From DASQHL01 sp963843685 (lineage in GTDB: Bacteria > Chloroflexota > Dehalococcoidia > DSTF01 > JACRBR01): DNA of 64,000 nucleotides. The position numbers were made by a program, and so were the translations under genes. Positions 33,857-40,773 of the stretch are shown here, one piece after another (positions within the stretch are counted from its first letter, which is position 1; the number at the start of each line of letters is the position of its first letter). The stretch spans positions 1 through 64,000 of the forward strand of contig CAWJLO010000027.1 of NCBI GenBank assembly GCA_963843685.1, given 5' to 3'. The notes beneath the pieces were generated by a model. The model was not told the origin of the DNA, searched no databases, and saw nothing but the letters and a program-made list of their open reading frames with translations.

Positions 33857-33885
33857 TGTAAACGTTTCCAGTGATAACGTTTACA
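33857..33885. promoter_or_regulatory. LacI-type double operator in the divergent promoter region
   Basis: TGTAAACGTT (33857-33866), nine bases, then the exact complement AACGTTTACA (33876-33885). Each arm contains a CG-centred LacI core (AAACGTTT and AACGTT), and the two cores lie about 15-16 bp apart. It is located between the quinone-oxidoreductase start (33829, -) and the LacI regulator start (33927, +). Autoregulation and control of the enzyme pair is the simplest reading. Confidence 0.8.
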
Positions 33886-33926
33886 TTAGATGTCCTGTCC
33901 AGCCGGCGCAAGCGCGCGGGGAGACG

Positions 33927-34946
33927 ATGTCAGTCAGAAGGCCCGGAACAGCAACACTCCGCCAGGTAGCCTCGCTTGCGGGTGTCTCCATCGCCACCGC
34001 ATCCAGGGCGATCAACGGGTCCGTCGCCTCTCCGGAGGCCACCGCGCGAGTCCGGGCGGCGGTGACGGAGCTCGGCTATCTCGCGGACAGTGCGGCGCGG
34101 AGCTTGCGCAACAACCGCACGATGACGATCGGCGCGGTGTTCTTCAGCCTCAGGCTGCCCGGCGCGCTTGACCTGCTGGCAGCGCTCTCGCGGCAGCTGG
34201 ACGAGCACGGCTACACGCTGCTCATTGCGGATACCGATGGCCGCCCCGCGCGCTCCGAAGTGATCCTGCGGCGCCTGCTCGAACGCCGGGTGGACGCGTT
34301 GTTATGCGTCAACCCCCACGGAGCCGGCCCGGTCCTGCGCCTGTACGAAGAGCGGGGCATCCCCGCCCTCGCGCTGATCAGCCGAGGCCGCGGCGCCGGT
34401 CGCCTGCCGCTCATCGCCCCCTCGCTGGAGCCCGCGGCGTCCCAAGCGACGCAACGGCTGGAGGCGCTCGGGCACCGGCGCGTCTCCGCGGTGCTTCCAG
34501 GGGGCGACGCGGGTCCGTTTCGGCAGGTCATCAGACGGCTGCGCGACTCCCGCATGACGGTCGACTTCGCGGACCCGTTCGATCCGGCGTTCTCCGTCCG
34601 CGACCTGGTCCTGCGGTCGGCCAGAGGAGGCGTCACGGCGATGATCTCCACCTACCCGGTCGCGCTCCAAGTCCTGCGGGCCTGCCTCGACGCGGGCATC
34701 AGCGTACCGGCCGAACTCTCTTTGATCGTCGTGGGCGAAGAGACCGAACATCAGGCCCTGGCGGCAACGCCGCTGTCGGCCATTCACGTCGACATGGGGG
34801 CGCTGGGCACCGCCGCCGCGGGGGCGGCCATCCGGTGGCTCGGCGGAAGTGCGCCGCCGCGAGACACCCTGGTCCCAGCTTCCTCATGGGTGGAGCGCGC
34901 GTCGACGGGCCCCGCCACCGTGGCTTCCGCCAGCCAGGGTTCCTGA
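33927..34946 (+). CDS. LacI-family transcriptional regulator
   Basis: A 339-residue repressor. TLRQVASLAGVSIATASRAI with NGSVASPEATARVRAAVTEL is the LacI HTH and hinge (V-S-x-A-T-x-S-R). The periplasmic-binding-protein-like ligand domain follows (MTIGAVFFSLRLPGALDLLA, LLERRVDALLCVNPHG). The C-terminal half is somewhat degenerate compared with sugar-binding LacI proteins, so the ligand may be unusual. ATG 33927 has GGGGAGA upstream and is preferred over the 33828 start, which would read through the operator. The target is probably the divergent oxidoreductase-cyclase pair and itself. Confidence 0.9.
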   Translation: MSVRRPGTATLRQVASLAGVSIATASRAINGSVASPEATARVRAAVTELGYLADSAARSLRNNRTMTIGAVFFSLRLPGALDLLAALSRQLDEHGYTLLIADTDGRPARSEVILRRLLERRVDALLCVNPHGAGPVLRLYEERGIPALALISRGRGAGRLPLIAPSLEPAASQATQRLEALGHRRVSAVLPGGDAGPFRQVIRRLRDSRMTVDFADPFDPAFSVRDLVLRSARGGVTAMISTYPVALQVLRACLDAGISVPAELSLIVVGEETEHQALAATPLSAIHVDMGALGTAAAGAAIRWLGGSAPPRDTLVPASSWVERASTGPATVASASQGS

Positions 34947-35256
34947 GACAGCGGCAAGGCGTGCAATGCGCATCGATGCGAACGCTGGCTGCCACCCTGG
35001 CGCAGGCCGGCCTGCTGCGGGATGGATGCCGATGGTCTTGCGCGTGGACGTTAGGCCCGTGGCGAAACGGTCCTGCGGCCCGCGTCGGGCCCGATTCGCG
35101 GGCCATTTGCCGGAAATTGGAGCGAGAGGGACCCCGGGCGGGTGCTGGTCGGCCCTCGTGTGTCAGCCGATGCGACCGATACGCTAGGGGAACAGGCGAT
35201 TCGACCATCAGACCGACGGCGAGGGGCCGTCGTCAACTCCGGAGGAGGCCCAAACC
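34947..35256. other. 310-bp gap with no recognised gene
   Basis: The gap lies between the LacI regulator and the next membrane protein. Neither strand shows a reading frame with plausible composition, and I see no hairpin with a T-run or tRNA-like fold. GGAGGAGG just before 35257 is the ribosome-binding site of the next gene. Confidence 0.5.
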
Positions 35257-35805
35257 ATGAGACGCAAGACGTTTGACTTACTGGTGAGTGTCGGTGGCAC
35301 CGCGCTGGCGGTCGTGCTGGTGGTGGCCGGTGCGCTGCTGCTGGTGGCGCACAGCTATGCCACGACCAACGTCCACGACCAGCTGGACCAGCAACAGATC
35401 TTCTTCCCGGAGGCGGGGAGTGACTCGCTGAAGGACGACCAGATCGGGCCTTACCTCACCAAGTACGCGGGCCAGCAGCTGCTGACCGGCGAGCAGGCCA
35501 AAGCCTATGCGGACCACTACATCGCCGTCCACCTGAGTGAGATGCCGCTGGGCGGCGTGTACTCGAAGGTCAGCGCCGCCTCCAGGGCCGACCCGACCAA
35601 CGAGGACCTGAAGGCGGAGGTGCAGACCTCGTTCCAGGGGACGACGCTGCGCGGGCTGTTGCTGGAGGCGTACGCGTTCTCGACGTTCGGGAAGATCGCG
35701 CTGTGGGCGGCGATCGCGTCCTTCGTCGGAGCGGGGGTGATGGCGTTGCTGTCGGCGCTGGGGTTCTGGCACTGGAGGCGGGTGCCTCCGGAGGCGGAAA
35801 TCTAA
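35257..35805 (+). CDS. membrane protein of unknown function, TM helix at each end
   Basis: A 182-residue protein. A near-N-terminal TM helix (VSVGGTALAVVLVVAGALLL) is followed by an extracytoplasmic domain of about 100 residues (VHDQLDQQQIFFPEAGSD, YLTKYAGQQLLTGEQAKAYA, YSKVSAASRADPTN). A second TM helix (IALWAAIASFVGAGVMALLS) ends in a short basic tail. GGAGGAGG lies about nine bases before the ATG. The arrangement recalls small uncharacterised actinobacterial and Chloroflexi membrane proteins, but I cannot name the family. The gene is monocistronic. Confidence 0.75.
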   Translation: MRRKTFDLLVSVGGTALAVVLVVAGALLLVAHSYATTNVHDQLDQQQIFFPEAGSDSLKDDQIGPYLTKYAGQQLLTGEQAKAYADHYIAVHLSEMPLGGVYSKVSAASRADPTNEDLKAEVQTSFQGTTLRGLLLEAYAFSTFGKIALWAAIASFVGAGVMALLSALGFWHWRRVPPEAEI

Positions 35806-35850
35806 GCGTGGCGGGCGGCACGCGGTGCCAGGTGCGTATTCGAGATCGAA

Positions 35851-35879
35851 GAGGGGCGGCCCAGTTGGGGCCGCCCCTC
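35851..35879. terminator. bidirectional hairpin terminator
   Basis: GAGGGGCGGCCC (35851-35862) pairs with GGGCCGCCCCTC (35868-35879) across AGTTG, between the stops of the convergent membrane-protein gene and pdxS. The stem shares the GGGGCGGCC core with hairpins at 46640 and 52920. Confidence 0.8.
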
Positions 35880-35902
35880 CGGCGCGTGGTGCGGTGGGCG
35901 AG

Positions 35903-36835
35903 TTACCAGCCGCGCTTGGCGAGGATCTCGGATTCGGGGATCTGGGAGATCTCGAGGCCCTTCATGGCGGCGCCGGTGCCCCTGCTGACTTCGGCGATGA
36001 TTGCGGCGTCGGTGTAGTGGGTCGTGGCCTTGACGATGGCGCGGGCCATCTTGTCGGGGTCTTCTGACTTGAAGATGCCGGAGCCGACGAAGACGCCTTC
36101 GGCGCCGAGCTGCATCATGAGGGCCGCATCGGCCGGGGTGGCGATGCCGCCGGCGGCGAAGTTGACGACGGGGAGCTTGCCGAGGTCGTGTACCTCCTTG
36201 ACGAGGTCGTAGGGGGCGCCGAGCTCCTTGGCGGCCGAGGCGAGCTCGTCCTCGGGCATGGACTGGATGCGGCGGATGTCGTCCCAGAGCTGGCGCATGT
36301 GGCGGACGGCTTCGACGACGTTGCCGGTGCCGGCTTCGCCCTTGGTGCGGATCATGGCGGCGCCTTCGCCGATGCGGCGGAGGGCTTCGCCGAGGTTGCG
36401 GCAGCCGCAGACGAAGGGGACCTTGAAGGGGTGCTTGTTGACGTGGTGGGCCTCATCGGCGGGGGTGAGGACCTCCGACTCGTCGATGTAGTCGACGCCG
36501 AGGGCTTCCAGGACCTGGGCCTCCACGAAGTGGCCGATGCGGGCCTTGGCCATGACGGGGATGGTGACGGCGTTGATGATGCCGGTGATCATGTCCGGGT
36601 CGGACATGCGGGCGACGCCGCCGTGGGCGCGGATGTCGGAGGGGACGCGCTCCAGGGCCATGACGGCGCAGGCGCCCGCTTCCTCGGCGATCTTGGCCTG
36701 TTCGGGGGTGACGACGTCCATGATGACGCCGCCCTTGAGCATCTGGGCGAGGCCCTTCTTGACGGCCCAGGTGCCGGTGGTGGAGCCGGCTGCGCCGTTG
36801 GTGCTGGTGGGGGTGCGGTTGGGGGTGGCAACCAT
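35903..36835 (-). CDS. pdxS: pyridoxal 5'-phosphate synthase lyase subunit
   Basis: A 310-residue TIM-barrel enzyme making PLP from ribose 5-phosphate, glyceraldehyde 3-phosphate and ammonia. KKGLAQMLKGGVIMDVVTPE, ACAVMALERVPSDIRAHGGV and VMAKARIGHFVEAQVLEALG (catalytic Lys) are hallmark segments. KGEAGTGNVVEAVRHMRQL and NFAAGGIATPADAALMMQLG complete the phosphate site. It has an extra Thr/Pro-rich N-terminus of about 20 residues. Its partner pdxT lies about 4 kb away, on the same strand but with unrelated genes between. Confidence 0.97.
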   Translation of the reverse strand: MVATPNRTPTSTNGAAGSTTGTWAVKKGLAQMLKGGVIMDVVTPEQAKIAEEAGACAVMALERVPSDIRAHGGVARMSDPDMITGIINAVTIPVMAKARIGHFVEAQVLEALGVDYIDESEVLTPADEAHHVNKHPFKVPFVCGCRNLGEALRRIGEGAAMIRTKGEAGTGNVVEAVRHMRQLWDDIRRIQSMPEDELASAAKELGAPYDLVKEVHDLGKLPVVNFAAGGIATPADAALMMQLGAEGVFVGSGIFKSEDPDKMARAIVKATTHYTDAAIIAEVSRGTGAAMKGLEISQIPESEILAKRGW

Positions 36836-37017
36836 GGTGGTGCGTCCTCTCGGCGTGCGGGGTGGGTTGGGTGTGTGTGGGGGTAGTGTAGCGAAATTGG
36901 TGCTGAGCCGAAGGGCGCGACCGAAGGCGGGGACGCAGGGAGGTGTTCAGACCGATCCACCCGAGGCGCACCCTTTGTGCTACCGGATCTCACCGCTGCT
37001 GGCGCGTCTCTACGAGA

Positions 37018-38178
37018 CTATGCATCGGCGGTTGGTGCCTCGACGAGCCCAAGGAGTTCCCGCGCCACGTACATGAGCGGCCCCTTACCGGGGTGCACGT
37101 GAACGATACCTGCACCACGAAGTCGTTCTAGTACTCCCTTGGCACCAGGCCACGTCACGTCCAGGCGCCGCGAAGCCAGCGAGGGAGTCATGAAAGGACT
37201 TTCGAACAGCGCGTCGAGCAGCCGAAGAGCGTTCGCCGAGGCCTTCAGTTCTTGAAGTTCGTGACGGTATCGCTCATGCAGTTGCCGCACACGTCGCGAT
37301 CGGGCGATCGCATCGCGCGACTGCTCTTCCACGCCGGCCAAGAAGAACTCTAGCCAAGGCTCCCATTTTCCAGTCACACTCAGTTCGAGGAGCCGGTCGT
37401 AATATCGATCGCGGTTGCGTTCGAAGTATGCGCTTAGGTAGAGGAGCGGTGTCGGGAGCACCTGCTTCGCACAGAGGAACAGGACGATTAGCAAGCGGCC
37501 CACTCGCCCGTTTCCGTCGAAGTACGGGTGGATAGTTTCGAATTGGTAGTGCATCAACGCGCACTGAATCAGAGGCGGCATTTCCAGCCGTTCGTTCAGG
37601 AAACGTTCGAGATCAGTGAGGAGATCGCGCAAGACATCGGCAGGAGGAGGGATGAATCGGGCCTCCCCGATAGAGGTACCCTCGCTACCAATCCACACTT
37701 GCTCGGTCCGAAGCTCGCCTGGTCGCCTGTCCTCTCCACGCACGCCAGTCATCAACACCGAGTGAACGTCGTTGAAGAGTCGAACACTGAGAGGCAACTC
37801 GCTGAGCCGTTCGAGTCCGTATTCCAGCGCTTCAACGTAGTTCCGAACCTCGCGAGCGTCGCCTCCCCGGTCCTTCTTAGCGCCTGAGGCCTCGTAGAGA
37901 AAAAGGTCGGAGAGCGAGGTTTGCGTGCCTTCAATCTTCGAGGAGAGCACTGCCTCTCGGCGCAGGAATGGCCGAATGAGGAGGTGCGGGTTGGATAGCG
38001 TCTCGCCGACACCGGCGAGAACAGATACCGCCCGCGACGCACGATCGAGGAGGCTCACCGTGGACGAGCTCAGTTGGAGGTCCCTCGGGAGAGCATCTGG
38101 TACGAACGCAGATTCGCCCCCGTGAGTTGGAACCAAATGCCCGATGGGGCTTTGACCGAGTGCTGTATTTGCCGTCAC
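37018..38178 (-). CDS. Fic-family protein (AMP/NMP transferase), class II with N-terminal inhibitory helix
   Basis: A 386-residue protein. The N-terminal domain has EAVLSSKIEGTQTSLSDLFL, whose S-x-K-I-E-G segment is the (S/T)xxxE(G/N) inhibitory motif that clamps the active site. The Fic core has HYQFETIHPYFDGNGRVGRL, matching HPFx(D/E)GNGRxGR with all catalytic residues. A C-terminal winged helix (LRLLDALFESPFMTPSLASR) follows, as in the Fic_N-Fic-HTH architecture. It should be a functional, autoinhibited nucleotidyl transferase acting on a protein. The start is GTG 38178. GC is lower than in neighbours, and the 150 bp upstream are distinctly AT-rich, hinting at acquisition. Confidence 0.9.
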   Translation of the reverse strand: MTANTALGQSPIGHLVPTHGGESAFVPDALPRDLQLSSSTVSLLDRASRAVSVLAGVGETLSNPHLLIRPFLRREAVLSSKIEGTQTSLSDLFLYEASGAKKDRGGDAREVRNYVEALEYGLERLSELPLSVRLFNDVHSVLMTGVRGEDRRPGELRTEQVWIGSEGTSIGEARFIPPPADVLRDLLTDLERFLNERLEMPPLIQCALMHYQFETIHPYFDGNGRVGRLLIVLFLCAKQVLPTPLLYLSAYFERNRDRYYDRLLELSVTGKWEPWLEFFLAGVEEQSRDAIARSRRVRQLHERYRHELQELKASANALRLLDALFESPFMTPSLASRRLDVTWPGAKGVLERLRGAGIVHVHPGKGPLMYVARELLGLVEAPTADA

Positions 38179-38195
38179 TTACTTCAACTCAAGCC

Positions 38196-38290
38196 AGCTT
38201 TAACGGGCGGTTGAGCTTTAAACTATTGCTCGCGTTAGTATACAACGGCTAGCTGCTATAGCAGATTCCTGAATATAAGCTAGGTTTGAC
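38196..38290. other. AT-rich gap upstream of the Fic gene with short direct repeats and a palindrome
   Basis: GC is only 25 of 60 in 38221-38280, far below the surroundings. AGCTTTAA is repeated directly at 38196-38203 and 38214-38221. CTGCTATAGCAG (38253-38264) is a perfect palindrome. On the minus strand TATACT, close to a -10 consensus, lies just before the Fic gene. No gene is seen in 38179-38449. Confidence 0.5.
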
Positions 38291-38449
38291 GATAGCCCGT
38301 GTCGTTCAAGTAGCGGCCTAAGAAGTTTAATGGAGCGGGCCGCCGCGGGGACCCACCAGGGCTCGATCCGGCTCTGCTGGCGGCGCTCGGTCGACCCGCG
38401 AAGAGCGTGCCGCGGTGGCCTAGTCGACGTGACCCCGATCGCGATCAGA

Positions 38450-38677
38450 TCAGAGGGCGGGGAGGGGGGTGTCGTCGCAGGGGGTGGGGGCGGGCGCGGG
38501 GGCGCCGGCGCGCGGGGTGGCGAGGAGGGCGTGGGCGAGGTGGTGGAGGGCGCGGCCGGTGGTGCGGCGCCACGCGGGGGTGATGCAGCGGGTCTGGCGG
38601 TGCAGGGCTGCCTCGCGGCGGAGTTCTTGCAGGCGGTCGGCGCCGAGGCGTAGGGCGGTTTCGGGGTCGATCAGCAT
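38450..38677 (-). CDS. small helical protein of unknown function
   Basis: A 75-residue protein. ATG 38677 has a strong GGAGGAGGAAGG ribosome-binding stretch, which supports it as a real gene. The first 60 residues are amphipathic helix (MLIDPETALRLGADRLQELR then REAALHRQTR), followed by a Pro-Ala tail. The N-terminus resembles the short linker proteins found in tandem with small HTH proteins in this kind of genome, but I cannot name a family. It follows the HTH gene at 38718-38936 by 40 bp on the same strand. Confidence 0.5.
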   Translation of the reverse strand: MLIDPETALRLGADRLQELRREAALHRQTRCITPAWRRTTGRALHHLAHALLATPRAGAPAPAPTPCDDTPLPAL

Positions 38678-38717
38678 GTGGGTCCTTCCTCCTCCTCCAC
38701 TCTGTCCGTTTTCGTGA

Positions 38718-38936
38718 TCACAGGCCGGGGCGCGGCCAGGGGCACCAGGGGGCGTAGCGGCCGAACTCGTCGCGGTAGAGGTGGCCGGCCATGACGCCGG
38801 CGCGGGCCCACTGCCAGGCGGTCGCGGCGGAGACGCCCATGCGGGCGGCGATCTCGCGGTCGGTGAGGGCGCCGTGTTCGACCAGGATCTCGTACAGGTC
38901 CCGATGGGGGACGAAGTTCTCGGTTGTGGTGATCAT
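38718..38936 (-). CDS. small helix-turn-helix protein
   Basis: A 72-residue protein from ATG 38936, with GGAGG five bases upstream. The HTH is clear: LYEILVEHGALTDREIAARM and GVSAATAWQWARAG, then a short wing (AGHLYRDEFGRYAPWCPWPR). It resembles MerR/winged-helix mini-regulators or a DNA-binding subunit; the target is unknown. It is followed by the 75-residue gene at 38450-38677 in the same orientation. A longer frame that passes through here is only a shadow of the YcaQ gene. Confidence 0.6.
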   Translation of the reverse strand: MITTTENFVPHRDLYEILVEHGALTDREIAARMGVSAATAWQWARAGVMAGHLYRDEFGRYAPWCPWPRPGL

Positions 38937-39070
38937 GTCGGTCGCCTCCATTCGTCTGTGTGTGATCCATGGTGGCAGGCGGGGGCGGGTGGTCACCTCG
39001 TGGGGATCACGGAGGTTTTCGTGGGGACGGCACGTAGATCGTGATGGAGGCGAGAAGCGGGAGGCGCGGG

Positions 39071-40315
39071 TCAGCGGAGGGCGCGGGCCAGGGGGGTGGC
39101 GAGGGTGCGGGGGGAGACGCGGTCGAGGCGGACGTCGGTGCAGTTGACCCACTGTGCGGCTTCGCGGAGGGCGGCGGCCATGTCGTCGACGGCGTGGTCG
39201 CCGTGGAGGACGACGTTGCGGGCGACGAGGGTCGTGCCCTCGCGGGCGGGGTCGACGTGGCCGGCGATGGTGCCGCCGGCGAGCAGGGGCATGGTGAAGT
39301 AGCCGTGCTTGCGCTGGTGCTTCGGGACGTAGATCTCGAGCGCGTAGGTGTAGCCGAAGAGGCGGAGGGTGTGCTCGCGCAGTGGGGCGCCGGCGGCGGG
39401 CGGGTCGGCCCAGATCAGTGAATCGAAGGGGGAGAGGAGCGTCGCGCGGTGGCGCTTCGGCTCGCGGGCGCGGAGGAGGGCGGGGTCGGCGTAGGCGACG
39501 TCGGGCCAGCCTTCGACTTCGACGGGGATGAGGGCGCCGTCGTCGACGAGCGCGGCGATAGCGCCGTCGAGGAGCTTGGCGCGGTCGAGGGTGGGGGCGA
39601 AGCGGCGTTCGAGGAGGCGGAAGTAGTTGGCGAGATCGCGGCGGGTGGCGATGCCGCGGGCGGCGGCGGTGGTCTTGACGAGATAGGCGTAGCACTCGGC
39701 GGCGGTGGGCTCGTGGGCGAGGAGATCGGCGGGGATGGCGCGCTCGGGGAGGTCGTAGACGCGCTTCCAGTTGCGGCGGGTGGTGCAGACGGCGTCGCCG
39801 CGGAGGTAGAGGGCTTCGAGGGCGAGCTTGGCGTGGGACCAGGACCACCAGCCGCCGCTGCCTTCGCGTGCGCCGCCGACGTCGGTTGCGGTGATGGGGC
39901 CTTCGCGGAGGCGGGCGCGGACTTCGGCGAGGGCCTTCTTCGGGATCTCGATGCCGTGGACGCGGCGGCCCATCTGTGCGCGGCGGAAGGCGAAGTAGGG
40001 CCACGACTCGATGGGGAGGATGCAGGCGGCGTGTGCGTAGTACTCGAAGGCGCGGGCGGGCTGGCCCCAGTACGCGTCTTCGATGCTGGCGCGCGGGGTC
40101 GGGCCGGTGCGGGCGTAGGCGACGAGCTCGTGGGAGCGGGCGAGGACGGAGATGGTGTCGAGCTGGACGGCACCGGTGCGGCGGAGGACGTCGGCGGGGG
40201 TTTTGGGTCGATCGGGGGTGAGCGTGAGGCCCTGCGCGCGGAGGGTGATGCGGCGGGCGTCGTCGGCGGTGAGGTGGGCCTCGGGTGTTGGGGCGAGTGC
40301 GGGTGTGCGCGGCAT
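39071..40315 (-). CDS. YcaQ-family (AlkX-like) winged-helix DNA glycosylase
   Basis: A 414-residue HTH_42 protein. LTADDARRITLRAQGLT begins the winged helices, and GAVQLDTISVLARSHELVAY contains the Q-x-D/Q-x-Q active-site motif of YcaQ/AlkX. YYAHAACILPIESWPYFAFR and SWSHAKLALEALYLRGDAVC follow, with DSLIWADPPAAG and LFGYTYALEIYVPKHQRKHG near the C-terminus. Characterised members unhook interstrand crosslinks or remove nitrogen-mustard-type adducts. It is a single gene. Its length matches the family, and no neighbouring repair genes are seen. Confidence 0.88.
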   Translation of the reverse strand: MPRTPALAPTPEAHLTADDARRITLRAQGLTLTPDRPKTPADVLRRTGAVQLDTISVLARSHELVAYARTGPTPRASIEDAYWGQPARAFEYYAHAACILPIESWPYFAFRRAQMGRRVHGIEIPKKALAEVRARLREGPITATDVGGAREGSGGWWSWSHAKLALEALYLRGDAVCTTRRNWKRVYDLPERAIPADLLAHEPTAAECYAYLVKTTAAARGIATRRDLANYFRLLERRFAPTLDRAKLLDGAIAALVDDGALIPVEVEGWPDVAYADPALLRAREPKRHRATLLSPFDSLIWADPPAAGAPLREHTLRLFGYTYALEIYVPKHQRKHGYFTMPLLAGGTIAGHVDPAREGTTLVARNVVLHGDHAVDDMAAALREAAQWVNCTDVRLDRVSPRTLATPLARALR

Positions 40316-40413
40316 GGGGGGAGTGTACGGATCGGGAGCGGGAGGCGGGAGGCGGGCCGGGAGCTGAGAGGTGAGTCGGACGGGCGGTGGCGCTGTTCGG
40401 GGAGGTGTGTGAA

Positions 40414-40445
40414 AGAGGGCGACGCCAAAATCGGCGCCGCCCTCT
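40414..40445. terminator. hairpin terminator after the DUF2892 gene
   Basis: AGAGGGCG-A-CGCC pairs with GGCG-C-CGCCCTCT with one mismatch, and AAAATC is in the loop (40427-40432). It lies just past the stop of the minus-strand gene ending at 40455. Confidence 0.7.
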
Positions 40446-40454
40446 GTTGTTCGC

Positions 40455-40748
40455 TCAGCGGTGGTCGTCCCGGATCCGTGCGGCGCTGGGGCAGTAGCGG
40501 GAGCCGAGGAAGTGGCCGCCCCAGATGGGGGCGATGGGGCAGAGGTTGAAGGCGCCGCTGGCGATCGGGACCAGGCCGAAGGCGGCGACGGCGATGCCTG
40601 CGGGCTGCGGGACGACGGTCAGGCCCACGGCGATGGCGCCGATGCCGAGTACGACGCGGGCGAGGCGACCGTAGGGCGATGCGATCAGGCGCTCGATGCG
40701 GGTGCCTTCGGCGACGGTGTTGGTGGCGGCGGATGGTCGGGCGGTCAT
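40455..40748 (-). CDS. DUF2892-like inner-membrane protein (YgaP TM domain type)
   Basis: A 97-residue protein with two TM helices (LARVVLGIGAIAVGLTVVPQ and AGIAVAAFGLVPIASGAFN) and the CPIAPIWGG region. This is the pattern of DUF2892 proteins (R.xRxxlG..l....G, NxCP), often fused to or found near rhodanese domains. ATG 40748 has AGGAGAG upstream. It follows the MMPL exporter gene (26-bp gap, same strand), so it is probably the distal gene of that operon. The function is unknown. Confidence 0.78.
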   Translation of the reverse strand: MTARPSAATNTVAEGTRIERLIASPYGRLARVVLGIGAIAVGLTVVPQPAGIAVAAFGLVPIASGAFNLCPIAPIWGGHFLGSRYCPSAARIRDDHR

Positions 40749-40773
40749 GAGACTCTCCTGAATCAAAACGGGA

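Noticed and set aside
38330..38450. tRNA-like GGCTCGATCC stretch after the AT-rich gap
   Set aside because: No acceptor or anticodon stem can be built around it.
38330..38653. A 107-residue + strand ORF
   Set aside because: Gly/Arg-rich, opposite to the 75-residue gene; no ribosome-binding site.
38718..40004. A 428-residue ORF on the minus strand overlapping the YcaQ gene
   Set aside because: Arg/Pro-rich, low-complexity composition, entirely antiparallel or out-of-frame to YcaQ; only its last 72 codons (the HTH) look real.
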